Source of the DNA: JAEXOD01 sp963663265
Lineage (GTDB): Bacteria > Bacteroidota > Ignavibacteria > Ignavibacteriales > Melioribacteraceae
Direction of reading: 5' to 3'
Length of the DNA: 64,000 bases
Assembly (NCBI GenBank): GCA_963663265.2
Contig: CAXXXM010000002.1
Location: 1,488,001-1,552,000, forward strand
Positions 44,706-53,945 of the stretch are shown here, piece by piece. The first letter of the stretch is position 1. Each line of letters starts with the position of its first letter. The notes under the pieces are model-generated. The model worked only from the letters and a program-made list of their open reading frames with translations, was not told the origin of the DNA and did not search any database. A program made the position numbers and the translations under genes.

Positions 44706-45137
44706 ATGAGTATAAAAGATAATAGTGTATTTCCCTTTCTTTTATTGGCTGCTTTAGTGTATATAATATTTTATATATGCCTAAACTCATTTTTTTTAAA
44801 CGGGAAACAGAATATCACACATGAAAAAGCTGCTATATTTTCAGAGGCACAATTTAACCCAATAAAACCTACAATTGAAGATGTAGCAAAGAATAATTAT
44901 GTTTTGCCTGATTCACTTTTAATAGATCAAAATTATCAGTATTCGGGTTGGTCAGAAATAAGAAAAGACTTATCGCAAAAAGAGGTTGAAAATTTATTAG
45001 GAAAACCTTCTACCGTTTTCAAAGGAATTACAGAATTGTGGTATTATGATAACTTAAAAAAAGAAAGAGGAATGGTACTTTTTTATAAAGATAAAGTCGT
45101 TAATTGGAATCTACCCGGCTTAGGAAAGAGATTTTAA
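44706..45137 (+). CDS. Membrane-anchored BamE/SmpA-like protein
   Basis: A 143-aa protein with one N-terminal transmembrane helix (about 10-30) and a C-terminal domain (about 80-143) containing LSQKEVENLLGKPSTVFKGITELWYY. This is the SmpA/OmlA (BamE)-like pattern of a helix ending in LLGxP followed by W-rich strands. It lacks a lipobox, so it is not a canonical BamE lipoprotein. An Omp85-family gene lies convergently just downstream (3-base gap), an interesting but opposite-strand neighbour. Function is not established. Confidence 0.6.
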   Translation: MSIKDNSVFPFLLLAALVYIIFYICLNSFFLNGKQNITHEKAAIFSEAQFNPIKPTIEDVAKNNYVLPDSLLIDQNYQYSGWSEIRKDLSQKEVENLLGKPSTVFKGITELWYYDNLKKERGMVLFYKDKVVNWNLPGLGKRF

Positions 45138-45139
45138 CT

Positions 45140-46906
45140 CTAAAATTCATTAGCAATTCCAAAATGAATTAATCCATCACTTAATCCCATCCCTTCTCCT
45201 ATTGCGTAACTAACTTTTAATACTCCCACTCCTGTTTCTAAACTTAAACCAAATCCATACCCATATTTATAGGCAGACAATTCTTCAATATTTGAATCTT
45301 TGTTTTCATTTCTTAAATAATACCCGCTATCATAAAATATAAATGCATACGAACGTTTTGATAACAACGACCTAAATTCAAGATTTGTCCACATTACCCT
45401 ATTGCCCAAAAATTGCTTTTCTCTATATCCACGTAAACTATTTGTACCACCCAGCTCAAACAAGTCACTCGCTTCAAACAAATCACCTCGCATTTCTTTT
45501 GCATTAAGCCTTAACGACACTATTTGCCTGCTCCATACCTCGTAAAAATAGTTGAACTCAAATTCATATTTTTGCAGCTCAATTTTTTTTATCGTATTTT
45601 CTGTTATGTATTTTGCCGGACCATTTATTTTTTTTGAATTAAATTTATATGAAGTAACAAAATATATCCCTTCGCGTGGGGCATAAATATCATCTCTCGT
45701 ATCTATTGAAAAGCTTACACCTGTTTGCAACGCTGTTGAATTATAAACTGTAAATTTTGAATATTCACTTTCTGTTGGTATTGTTGACTGTGTTGATAAT
45801 AATAATGAAGCAGAAATATCTTCTGTTGCTAAGTATTCTAAAGACAAATCAAACTTTCTTTGAACATAACTTGTATCTTGCTTTTTTTGATATAAACCCA
45901 AATTTATATTAAAGGGATAATTAAAAACCCATGGTTCCAAATATTTTAAGTCAAATTCCTGTGAGTGTCTATCAATTTGCTGCCATTTAATTGAAGCTCC
46001 TCTTCCTGTACCAAAAATATTTCGCAAGCTAATATTTACATAACCAGTAAAATAGCCTTTTTGCTTATCATCGGTAGATGGAACATAACCTAGCACTCCA
46101 TCAAAGTTATTGGTTTCAAGTTCTTTTACTTTTATTTTTAGAATTCCGACATTGTCTTTATTAAAATAATATTCCGGATTTTCTACGGGTTCAAAAAATC
46201 GCAATCTATTTAATCGTTTTGGAATTTCTTCTAATTTACTTTGCGAATATTGTTCCCCATCTTTAAAACGTAAATTTCGTATTACTACATAGTCTTTTGT
46301 TTTTGTGTTTCCTTCTACTTCAATACTATCAATACTGCTTTTTTTTTCTTTATTAAAACTTAAATAAAATTCTGCAAAATCTTTTTCTTCGACGCTATCA
46401 GTTAAAACAATAACTGAATTTACTTTTATTATTGAAAATGGATAACCTGAATCTTCAAATTGGTTGATAAATTGGTAAAAATTATTTTCTATTTCCGCAA
46501 CATTAATAGTTTTATCTTTTAAAAAAGATAAATTGTCATAAACATATGAACTGTCTAAAGAATCTAAACCTGTTATATAAAAATCTTTTACATATGTTTG
46601 AAATCCTTTATCCAAAATAATTTTTATATTTACCTTTGAGCTATCTTGGTTATAATTTGCTGAGGAATAATTAAAAGTAAAATTATTATATCCTTCGCTA
46701 ATAATTTTTTTACTTATTGTTTTTTTTATGCTATCTAAAGTAGTAGGGGAATATTTAACATCAACAAAAGATTTGTTTATATCTGTATATAAAAATTCCT
46801 CACCACTTGTTGAAATAATTTCTACTTTCTCAACAACTTGAGGAATTATATATACAAAAAAACCAAAATACAAAAAAAATAAAAGTCTAAATGGTTGGGG
46901 AATCAT
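45140..46906 (-). CDS. Omp85-family outer-membrane protein (BamA/TamA-like)
   Basis: A 588-aa protein with an N-terminal hydrophobic signal, POTRA-like domains (about 95-265; SIDSIEVEGNTKTKDYVVIRNLRFKDGEQYS in part) and a 16-strand-type barrel. The LGGTNSLRGYREKQF stretch holds the family's LRGY motif (lid loop 6), and RDDIYAPREGIYF is typical of the barrel's first half. It has fewer POTRA repeats than BamA (about 800 aa), so it is closer to TamA-like or surface-antigen variants. It inserts or exports outer-membrane components. Its start overlaps the kinase gene by 20 bases. Confidence 0.85.
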   Translation of the reverse strand: MIPQPFRLLFFLYFGFFVYIIPQVVEKVEIISTSGEEFLYTDINKSFVDVKYSPTTLDSIKKTISKKIISEGYNNFTFNYSSANYNQDSSKVNIKIILDKGFQTYVKDFYITGLDSLDSSYVYDNLSFLKDKTINVAEIENNFYQFINQFEDSGYPFSIIKVNSVIVLTDSVEEKDFAEFYLSFNKEKKSSIDSIEVEGNTKTKDYVVIRNLRFKDGEQYSQSKLEEIPKRLNRLRFFEPVENPEYYFNKDNVGILKIKVKELETNNFDGVLGYVPSTDDKQKGYFTGYVNISLRNIFGTGRGASIKWQQIDRHSQEFDLKYLEPWVFNYPFNINLGLYQKKQDTSYVQRKFDLSLEYLATEDISASLLLSTQSTIPTESEYSKFTVYNSTALQTGVSFSIDTRDDIYAPREGIYFVTSYKFNSKKINGPAKYITENTIKKIELQKYEFEFNYFYEVWSRQIVSLRLNAKEMRGDLFEASDLFELGGTNSLRGYREKQFLGNRVMWTNLEFRSLLSKRSYAFIFYDSGYYLRNENKDSNIEELSAYKYGYGFGLSLETGVGVLKVSYAIGEGMGLSDGLIHFGIANEF

Positions 46907-47855
46907 CTATTATTTTCATTTTTTTTCCAACGGGTTCAACAACAATTTCCTTGCTTAAAGATTCTATATCTTCAAAAGGAAAATTGCATGTTTTCCATGA
47001 TTGTGCATTAATTATACCCAATGCAGAAGCAATTTGTGTAAACTCGTTAAATACTAAATCTTTTTCCATTCCATATGCAATTCCTGCAACAAAAGCATCT
47101 CCGCTTCCGGTGGAATCCACCGCTTTAATATTTTGGGGATTAATTTTATAATGGAAATTAAATTTTGAACAATAAAATTCTTTTTCGCCGTCTGTTAAAA
47201 AAGCAAGTTTAATTCCTTTATTATATAAATAATTTAGAAATTCAATTTTGTCTTTACCATCATTAATCTTTTGTTTAAGCGAAAGATTAATCTCTTCGAC
47301 ATTATTATGCAAAACTGTTGGGGCTTTATCAATACAGTTTTGTAAATGATTACCATAAGTATCTAATATGGAAATCTTATCATATTTGTTGGCTAACTCT
47401 ATTCCGTAAGGAAAAATAAAATCAGTTTCTTTACAAGGAGAACTTCCTGAAAAAACTACAATTGAACAGTTGGCAATCATTTTATCTAACTTAGAAGCAA
47501 AGTCTGCTGCTTCGCTTTCGGAAATAATTGGATTGGGTGGAAAATAGGTTGTTAAATTATTTTCTTTTTCGTCAATAGTCAACACGGCTTCTCTTGTCGC
47601 AGCTTTTGTAGAAACTGCTAAATAATTTAACTGTTCTTCATGATAAATCGACCGCAAAATTTTTCCTGACTGCCCACCTAAAAATGTTATTGCCTGATTC
47701 TGCATTTTTAATGCATTTAACTGCCTGCTAACATTTATTCCTTTTCCACCTGACCTAAATTCTTCCTTATTACTTCTGTTTGCCTGATTATACTTAATTG
47801 AATTAAAATATAATCTTTTTTCTAACAATGGGTTTAATGTAACTGTTAATATCAT
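46887..47855 (-). CDS. PfkB-family sugar kinase (1-phosphofructokinase/tagatose-6-phosphate kinase type)
   Basis: A 322-aa kinase beginning MILTVTLNPLLEKR, the typical start of the FruK/LacC branch (family: TxNPxxD; here the usual Asp is Glu). GGKGINVSRQL binds substrate, and the C-terminal AVDSTGSGDAFVAGI carries the anion hole and catalytic Asp. It phosphorylates a phosphosugar or sugar with ATP in central metabolism; which one is not readable. It sits 16 bases after the GWxTD gene and overlaps the Omp85 gene, an operon with no obvious functional link. Confidence 0.88.
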   Translation of the reverse strand: MILTVTLNPLLEKRLYFNSIKYNQANRSNKEEFRSGGKGINVSRQLNALKMQNQAITFLGGQSGKILRSIYHEEQLNYLAVSTKAATREAVLTIDEKENNLTTYFPPNPIISESEAADFASKLDKMIANCSIVVFSGSSPCKETDFIFPYGIELANKYDKISILDTYGNHLQNCIDKAPTVLHNNVEEINLSLKQKINDGKDKIEFLNYLYNKGIKLAFLTDGEKEFYCSKFNFHYKINPQNIKAVDSTGSGDAFVAGIAYGMEKDLVFNEFTQIASALGIINAQSWKTCNFPFEDIESLSKEIVVEPVGKKMKIIDDSPTI

Positions 47856-47871
47856 AATCGTCTTTATTTAT

Positions 47872-49140
47872 TTATTGTCTATATCTAAACCAATCTCCAT
47901 ACGCTCTATTATACAATCTATACTCACCAAAACCGGTTTCGTCAACAAACAAAAAGCTTTTATTAATTGTATAATATTCCCATATTTCGTATGGTTTGCT
48001 GTCATATTCAAATGGATGTCTATCAACATTGTTTGGTGGTCCTAAAATAATATAAACCATCCCCATATCGGTTTTCCATCCTTCATAATATTGTTTAAAT
48101 TTTTCGTTGGCATAAGCAACTCTTCTGTAATACTCGTTAAAAACTTCGTTTTCTTCAGTATTAGGTGTTGGGTCTTTTGCTTTCCAATAGGCTTTAAATC
48201 GTGCAAGTTTTTCTTGGTAATCTTTTCCTTCTTCTATAAAATCCTGATCATCACTTCCGGCAATATAACTCATCTGATTAATTGCTTTATCTAAATCAGT
48301 TATTGTAACCGGAAATCCTGTAACTCGAGAAAAGAATTTTTTAATCATACTTTTTTGTATGCTGCCTTCTTTATCTAAAAGATTTACCGTTAATAAATAT
48401 TCACCTAACGAAAATTTTATGTTTTTAATTGTTTTAAATATTCTTACTCTATCTTTACCTAAAGCTGTTAATTCTTTTTCTTTATAAATCTCTTCATTTT
48501 CTTTATCTGTAACAATATACTCAACATTAATTGTTTTAGATGTATCATTAAAAACATCATAAAAAAAAGTAAAACTTGTATCTTCACTTGTTACATAACG
48601 GGCAATATTTGGAACAATTTGGTCTTTTACCATTCCACTTACCATTATTATATCGCTTAAATTAACTCCATATAATAAATCTGTTACATTAATTTTGGCT
48701 TCGGTAACTCCATTCTTTTTTGAATCCTTATCAATTATTTCGCAGCGTAAAACGTATTTGCCCGGTTTTAAGTTAACAGACTGATGAAAATACTTAAAAT
48801 TTTGTTTTGAAACAGCTTCTTCAAATGAATTTGCATTAATTTCTTGATTCCAAAGTTTTTCGTAAACAACATTTTCTTTATCTTCATCGTAAAATGTTAA
48901 AGAAACACTATAACGTGCTTTAAAATAATCTCCATTTTTAACAAATTTCAAATTACTATAAGGTATTTGCAAAAAAACATCAACTTTAGTCTTACCATAT
49001 TCAGAGCCTTTATAATTTGCAACATCAATAAAAAAATTTGGTGTAAACGTATAAGGGGAGCCTTTTTGGGTGTTTTCAACCTGTGCAAAAGTTGTTGTAA
49101 ATACTAACATGATAAGTAAAAGTATCTGTTTGGTTTTCAT
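47872..49140 (-). CDS. GWxTD-domain secreted protein
   Basis: A 422-aa exported protein with a signal peptide (cleavage near TTFAQ). The C-terminal region has YYEGWKTDMGMVYIILGPPNNVDRHPF, the GWxTD motif and the ILGPP stretch that define this family, and ends in RAYGDWFRYRQ. The N-terminal 250 residues are beta-rich. The family is common in Bacteroidota and relatives and its function is not known. It lies 15 bases after rimO. Confidence 0.88.
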   Translation of the reverse strand: MKTKQILLLIMLVFTTTFAQVENTQKGSPYTFTPNFFIDVANYKGSEYGKTKVDVFLQIPYSNLKFVKNGDYFKARYSVSLTFYDEDKENVVYEKLWNQEINANSFEEAVSKQNFKYFHQSVNLKPGKYVLRCEIIDKDSKKNGVTEAKINVTDLLYGVNLSDIIMVSGMVKDQIVPNIARYVTSEDTSFTFFYDVFNDTSKTINVEYIVTDKENEEIYKEKELTALGKDRVRIFKTIKNIKFSLGEYLLTVNLLDKEGSIQKSMIKKFFSRVTGFPVTITDLDKAINQMSYIAGSDDQDFIEEGKDYQEKLARFKAYWKAKDPTPNTEENEVFNEYYRRVAYANEKFKQYYEGWKTDMGMVYIILGPPNNVDRHPFEYDSKPYEIWEYYTINKSFLFVDETGFGEYRLYNRAYGDWFRYRQ

Positions 49141-49155
49141 AAAACTATCCGTTTA

Positions 49156-50438
49156 TTATTGTAATTTACCAAATAAATCAAATTCGTCACAGTCAAAAAT
49201 TTTTACTTGATAAAATTCTCCTATTGTTAAAGTATGATTTTCTTTTTCAATTAAAACTTCACAATCAACTTCGGGCACATCTTTTTCACTTCTTCCAATA
49301 TAATAATCCCCTTCTTCACCTTCAACAATAACTTTTATTTCTTTACCTATCATCAGCTGATTTTTTTCGTAAGATATTTCTTCTTGTAACTCCATAAGAA
49401 TACTTTTTCTTCTTTCTTTCTCTTCTTGTTCAACAGTATCGCCAAGTGGAAAAATAACAGTATCATCTTCAACAGAATACTCAAAAACACCTAATCTATC
49501 AAACTTAAAATCTTTTATAAAATCAAATAATTCTTCAAATCTTTCTAATGTTTCATTAGGGTATCCAACAATAAATGTTGTTCGTATTGTAATGTTAGGA
49601 ATTTTTGTTCTTATATCATTAAGTAATTTGATAGTTCTTTTTTTTGTGATACCTCTTCGCATAGATTTTAGTACTTCATCATTTATATGTTGAAGAGGAA
49701 TATCAATATATTTACATATTTTGGGGTTATTTGCTATTTCATCAATTAAATCTTCCGGAAAATTGGATGGATAAGCATACAACAATTTAATCCATTCTAT
49801 ACCCTCCACCTTGCTAATTTTATTTAGTAATTCAGCAATATTTCTTTTTCCATATAGGTCTTTGCCATAATATGTTGTATCTTGACCAATAATAAGTAAC
49901 TCTTTTACTCCCTTTTTTGCTAACGATTTAGCTTCATCTATTAAGCTTTCCATACTTCTACTAACGTGTTTTCCCCTCATAAGAGGGATTGCACAAAAAG
50001 AGCATGGATTATCACAACCCTCAGAAATTTTTATGTAAGCAAAATGTTTAGGAGTGGAAAGCTCTCTTTCTCCAAGCAATTCAGCTTTAAGATTTAACCC
50101 TAATTCATTTAGTATTCCATTATAATCTTCCGAACCAAAAAAGGCATCTACTTCAGGAAGTTCATTTCTAAGTTCCTTATCATATCTAACCGGAAGGCAG
50201 CCTGCGGCTATCACTTTTTTTATTTTGCCCTGTTTTTTTAATTCTATTCCCTCAATAATTGCATCAATAGATTCCTCTTTTGCATCTTGTATAAAACCAC
50301 ATGTATTTATAACAACATAATCAGCATCTTCGGATTTTCAACAATTTCTATATTATTTAATTTTAATTGATTCATTAATCTTTCCGAATCAACAGTATTT
50401 TTTGAACAACCAAGTGTTACTACTGCTACTTTATTCAT
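49156..50438 (-). pseudogene. rimO: Ribosomal protein S12 methylthiotransferase gene with a one-base frameshift
   Basis: RimO is a radical-SAM enzyme that methylthiolates an aspartate of ribosomal protein S12. The N-terminal part starts at ATG 50438 (MNKVAVVTLGCSKNTVDSER, cluster Cys at 11) but runs into a stop after about 42 codons. The rest resumes in another frame with NTCGF and AAGCLPVRY (second and third cluster Cys), the radical-SAM motif CDNPCSFCAIP, and a C-terminal TRAM-like domain, to the stop at 49156. The break lies near 50333-50338, where GAAAATCCGAA lacks one base (GAAAATTCCGAA would restore frame). Every other part looks intact, so a sequencing error or a very recent mutation is most likely. 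Confidence 0.85.
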
Positions 50439-50507
50439 TTTTTCCCTAATTTTACATTTTTAACAAACTTACGAGCGGTTCTGTTTCATTGAAAAACAGT
50501 AAAGATT

Positions 50508-51338
50508 TTATATTTGCACCATAAAATGAAAATATAAGTATATAATAGGGGCTGAAAAAAGCAAAGAATCAAATCTATCAAAAATGCCTCCATGACCAGG
50601 AATAATTGAAGAGGAATCTTTTACAGATGCATCTCTTTTTATTAAGCTTTCAATTAAATCACCTATTTGTCCAAAAATTCCAACTATTATACCAATAAAA
50701 ATTATATCTTGCCAATTCAAGAAATCTAAAATAATTCCTTTTAATGCTATTACAGTTATAACTGAAAAAACAAATCCTGCAATTGCTCCTTCCCAGCTTT
50801 TATTTGGACTAATTCTTTTGTATAATTTATGTTTTCCAAAAGGAGATCCTATAAAAAAGGCGGCTGAATCACATACCCAGATTGTAATTATCAAGGTAAT
50901 TATAATTAAACCACCCCTGTTATAAATAAAACTTGATATGTTATATAATTCTCGTATTTCTACTAACGATGATGCAAATAAACCAATATAAAAGGTACCA
51001 AACAAAGTTGAACCGATATTATATATCGCAGAATTTCGGTTTCTAAACAGTTCAACCAATGTTAAAAGAATTACTGTTGTATATACTATTACTTCAAACT
51101 CAGCAAAATTGAAATAAGCATTTATTATAAATGCTATTATTGATAAGTATCCTATAAATTTATTTACAAAACTGTTCTTCTTGATTACCATTACAGAAAA
51201 TTCATAAAACGACATTAAACCAATTAATAATGCAAAAGCCAAAAAAGCCAGTTTTCCGTAATAGCATATTCCTAATATTATAGGTATTGCTCCTATTGAA
51301 ACAATAATTCGGGTAATAGTATTCTTTTTGTTAGACAT
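50508..51338 (-). CDS. cdsA: Phosphatidate cytidylyltransferase
   Basis: This 276-aa inner-membrane enzyme makes CDP-diacylglycerol from phosphatidate and CTP, the branch point of phospholipid synthesis. It has about eight helices. The C-terminal signature runs from SPNKSWEGAIAGF through GDLIESLIKRDASVKDSS to PGHGGIFDRFDSLLF, the cytidylyltransferase signature with its Asp pair. It directly abuts the zinc-ribbon/DUF2007 gene upstream, so the genes 51339-52660 and cdsA probably form one operon. Confidence 0.95.
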   Translation of the reverse strand: MSNKKNTITRIIVSIGAIPIILGICYYGKLAFLAFALLIGLMSFYEFSVMVIKKNSFVNKFIGYLSIIAFIINAYFNFAEFEVIVYTTVILLTLVELFRNRNSAIYNIGSTLFGTFYIGLFASSLVEIRELYNISSFIYNRGGLIIITLIITIWVCDSAAFFIGSPFGKHKLYKRISPNKSWEGAIAGFVFSVITVIALKGIILDFLNWQDIIFIGIIVGIFGQIGDLIESLIKRDASVKDSSSIIPGHGGIFDRFDSLLFSAPIIYLYFHFMVQI

Positions 51339-51692
51339 TTATTCTTCTGGATTTTCCTCTATTTCTAATTTTTTTGAGTCTATATCATTTATTATTTCAA
51401 TTGTTGCAACTGAATCTTTTTTTCTAACCAAAAGCTTCACAATTGATAAATCGCCATAAGCCGGAAAATTTCTATCCTTCTGCGACCATATTAATGATTC
51501 AATTCCTGCACTTTCTAAATTCGCTTTTAACATTTCAGCTTCATATTCTTCGCTGCATGTATAAACTATTACCCAATCTTTGGGGTTAACTAAATTTCCT
51601 TCATACTCTTCTTTTGGAATTAACTGTGTCTTGCAATCTGGACACGTTTCTACTCCTTCAACATACTCATATTCACAATTTGGACAAATCAT
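51339..51692 (-). CDS. Zinc-ribbon protein with DUF2007-like domain
   Basis: A 117-aa cytoplasmic protein. The N-terminus CPNCEYEYVEGVETCPDCKT is a rubredoxin-like zinc ribbon (two CxxC pairs). The rest (about 35-105) resembles the DUF2007 'putative signal transducing protein' domain: WVIVYTCSEEYEAEMLKANLESAGIES in part. Its function is unknown. It is coupled to the CAAX-protease gene by a four-base overlap. Confidence 0.82.
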   Translation of the reverse strand: MICPNCEYEYVEGVETCPDCKTQLIPKEEYEGNLVNPKDWVIVYTCSEEYEAEMLKANLESAGIESLIWSQKDRNFPAYGDLSIVKLLVRKKDSVATIEIINDIDSKKLEIEENPEE

Positions 51693-52660
51693 ATTTCCTC
51701 CACAATTGTTTTTTGTTTTTTATAGTAATTATGTATGAACTTCATTATTAAGATAAAAATAAATAATAAAAAAACAAAAGTAAAAATATCGGCTGTTATA
51801 CTCCCCTGCGAAAACATTTCGCTTTCTACCTTCATTTTATCTTTATATATATTCATTACTGTTACAGAAAAGAAATTATTTGCAAAATGTAATATCATAG
51901 AGATTAAGATTGACTCGCTTAAGAAAACTGAATATCCAAAATACATTGATAAAAATATTAACGGTATTAATCCATAAGGATTAAAATGGTATATACCAAA
52001 AATAAATGATGTGATAAAAATTGCAGTAAATGTTTTAAATCTTAATTCAAAACTTTTTTGTACCAAACCTCTAAATAAAAACTCTTCACAAATTGCCGGT
52101 GTTAATGCTGCAAAAGCAACAATCCAAATAAATTCTAATGGATTTTTAGCAATCATAACACTATTATAAACATCATCTAAGGAGCTGTTCATTGAATCCA
52201 AAAAACTTTTTATATTATTAATTGCAGGGCTAATTTTAGCCAAATATTCAATACCATATGTTTGAAAAGCTATCAAATATTGCAAAATGGGGGTTAAAAC
52301 AATAAATCCAATAAAAAATAAACTAATTTCCATTAGTTTAACTCTTTTTACCCTCATTATAGAGGTAACATCTTTATAAACATACTTAGCAATAACTAAA
52401 GTAGGAAAAAGCATAAACAATACTTGCCCGCCAATAGTTAACAAACGAAAAATATTAATATCTAAAGCAGAAAATTTTTTAATATTAACGACATCCGCTC
52501 CAAAAATTAATAAAAAAATTACCGATCCTGCTAATTGATATATAATAAAAATAGCCAACGCAGAAGCCAGACCTGTAAACAATGGGGGCATTTTGGGATA
52601 AATTGAATTATTATTATCTTCTATTTCAACTTTTTTGTCATCATCGTCGTTATAATTCAT
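51689..52660 (-). CDS. CPBP-family intramembrane metalloprotease
   Basis: A 323-aa polytopic membrane protein of the CAAX protease/bacteriocin-processing (ABI) family. The catalytic pattern is visible as EEFLFRGLVQ (paired Glu and Arg), FGIYHFNPYGLIP and LHFANNFFSV (His residues). About eight helices. Some family members give immunity to or process peptides, but this one is far from the peptide island and sits with cdsA, so no link should be assumed. Confidence 0.88.
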   Translation of the reverse strand: MNYNDDDDKKVEIEDNNNSIYPKMPPLFTGLASALAIFIIYQLAGSVIFLLIFGADVVNIKKFSALDINIFRLLTIGGQVLFMLFPTLVIAKYVYKDVTSIMRVKRVKLMEISLFFIGFIVLTPILQYLIAFQTYGIEYLAKISPAINNIKSFLDSMNSSLDDVYNSVMIAKNPLEFIWIVAFAALTPAICEEFLFRGLVQKSFELRFKTFTAIFITSFIFGIYHFNPYGLIPLIFLSMYFGYSVFLSESILISMILHFANNFFSVTVMNIYKDKMKVESEMFSQGSITADIFTFVFLLFIFILIMKFIHNYYKKQKTIVEEI

Positions 52661-52680
52661 AAAATTCTCTTTATAGTTCG

Positions 52681-53550
52681 TTAATTTTCTACTTTTTGTA
52701 AAAATGTTCTTACTTCAGCAATAAACTCATCTGGTTTTTCTAAATTGTGCATATGCGAAGCACCTTTAATAACAACAAATTCAGAATCACTAATTAGACT
52801 TGAATACATTTTAGTCGTTTCCGGAGAAGCTTCATCAAATTCTCCACATATCAAAATAGTTGGAACAGAAATTTTTTCAAGTTGATTTGTCAAATCAATA
52901 TCTTTTATAGTTCCATACACCGAAAACTCGCTTGGTCCCCACATATAATTATAAACATCAGCACCCATCTTTTCCATCGTTCTTAAAAATGATTCAGGAG
53001 GCGGTACTATTTTGCAAACATGTTTTGCATAAAAAACTTCCATTGCCTGCTGAAATTCTAATGAAGAAAAATCTCCTTTTTCTTCGGCTTCAAAAATAAT
53101 ACTTTTTTCTTTATTCGGCAGTTGATTAACCATTTTTCTAACATCTTCTGTAAATTTTACAGCACTTAAACATGGTCCTGAGAGTATTAAACTGTTAACA
53201 CCGTTATTTTCGTTATCAAAATAGTATTTAACAGCAAGCATACTTCCCCATGATTGACCAAATAAGTTAAATTTTGTTAAATTGAGTTCTTTTTTAATGA
53301 TATTAATTTCTTCTACAAATCTATCAACATTCCACAAAGAATTATCAGCCGGTCTATCAGAATTTCCACATCCCAATTGATCATAAAAAATTATTGGTCT
53401 TTCATCTGCTAATACTTCTAAATTTTCCAAATAATCATGTGGTGCACCCGGTCCACCATGTAAAACTAACATAGGAATCCCTTTTTTATCAGCACCTATT
53501 ATATTGTACCAAATTTTACCGCCTGTAACACTAATAAATCCAGTATTCAT
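52681..53550 (-). CDS. Proline iminopeptidase (alpha/beta hydrolase)
   Basis: A cytoplasmic serine peptidase, 289 aa from ATG 53550 (MNTGFISVTGGKIWYN). The open frame upstream adds 18 hydrophobic residues that do not match the family and would make a spurious anchor. It shows HGGPGAPHDYL (oxyanion region), GQSWGSMLA (nucleophile Ser), a GEFDEASP-type Asp loop and GASHMHNLEKPDEF (His). It removes N-terminal proline from peptides. It lies 20 bases upstream of the CAAX-protease gene. Confidence 0.9.
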   Translation of the reverse strand: MNTGFISVTGGKIWYNIIGADKKGIPMLVLHGGPGAPHDYLENLEVLADERPIIFYDQLGCGNSDRPADNSLWNVDRFVEEINIIKKELNLTKFNLFGQSWGSMLAVKYYFDNENNGVNSLILSGPCLSAVKFTEDVRKMVNQLPNKEKSIIFEAEEKGDFSSLEFQQAMEVFYAKHVCKIVPPPESFLRTMEKMGADVYNYMWGPSEFSVYGTIKDIDLTNQLEKISVPTILICGEFDEASPETTKMYSSLISDSEFVVIKGASHMHNLEKPDEFIAEVRTFLQKVEN

Positions 53551-53761
53551 AATTATCTCAAATTTTATTAGCAAAATAAATAAAAACAATAATAATAAAA
53601 ACAAAATATAATTAAGAATGATTAACGTTAAATTGTCTTATTTATTTTAAATATTTTATATTATATTAAGCAAAAAATATCATAACTATTAATAATTTAT
53701 ATTTTTCATCGATTATATCAATTGAAATATTTAAAATCTTTAATATATTTAAGGTAAATCA

Positions 53762-53926
53762 ATGAACAAAAACAAATGGAATCCTAAGTTAGGAGATTAT
53801 AAAAAAATCAATGCCTCGATTGACAGACGTAGGATTCAGAAAAAAATTAAAACTGAAAAATTGGTAATTTACTCTTTATTGGTGATAATTTTTTTCTTAT
53901 TAATATTAGCATTCTATAATTTTTAA
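53762..53926 (+). CDS. Small single-pass membrane protein
   Basis: A 54-residue frame with AAGGT eight bases before the ATG. Residues 1-33 are highly basic (RRRIQKKIK) and residues 34-52 form one hydrophobic helix, predicting N-in topology. It is 19 bases before the outer-membrane protein gene on the same strand, so it may be co-transcribed. There is no recognised family. Confidence 0.6.
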   Translation: MNKNKWNPKLGDYKKINASIDRRRIQKKIKTEKLVIYSLLVIIFFLLILAFYNF

Positions 53927-53945
53927 ACAATTTAAAGGAAAAACT

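Noticed and set aside
50330..50340. Programmed frameshift in rimO
   Set aside because: No slippery heptamer or downstream structure is evident and RimO is not known to use frameshifting; mutation or sequencing error is simpler.
51689..52660. CAAX-type protease as part of bacteriocin immunity
   Set aside because: The family includes immunity proteins, but this gene is about 40 kb from the peptides and embedded with cdsA; no link is supported.
52681..53604. Longer start for the proline iminopeptidase adding a hydrophobic N-terminus
   Set aside because: The extra 18 residues come from an AT-rich run, do not match the cytoplasmic family, and the internal ATG at 53550 fits the usual N-terminus.
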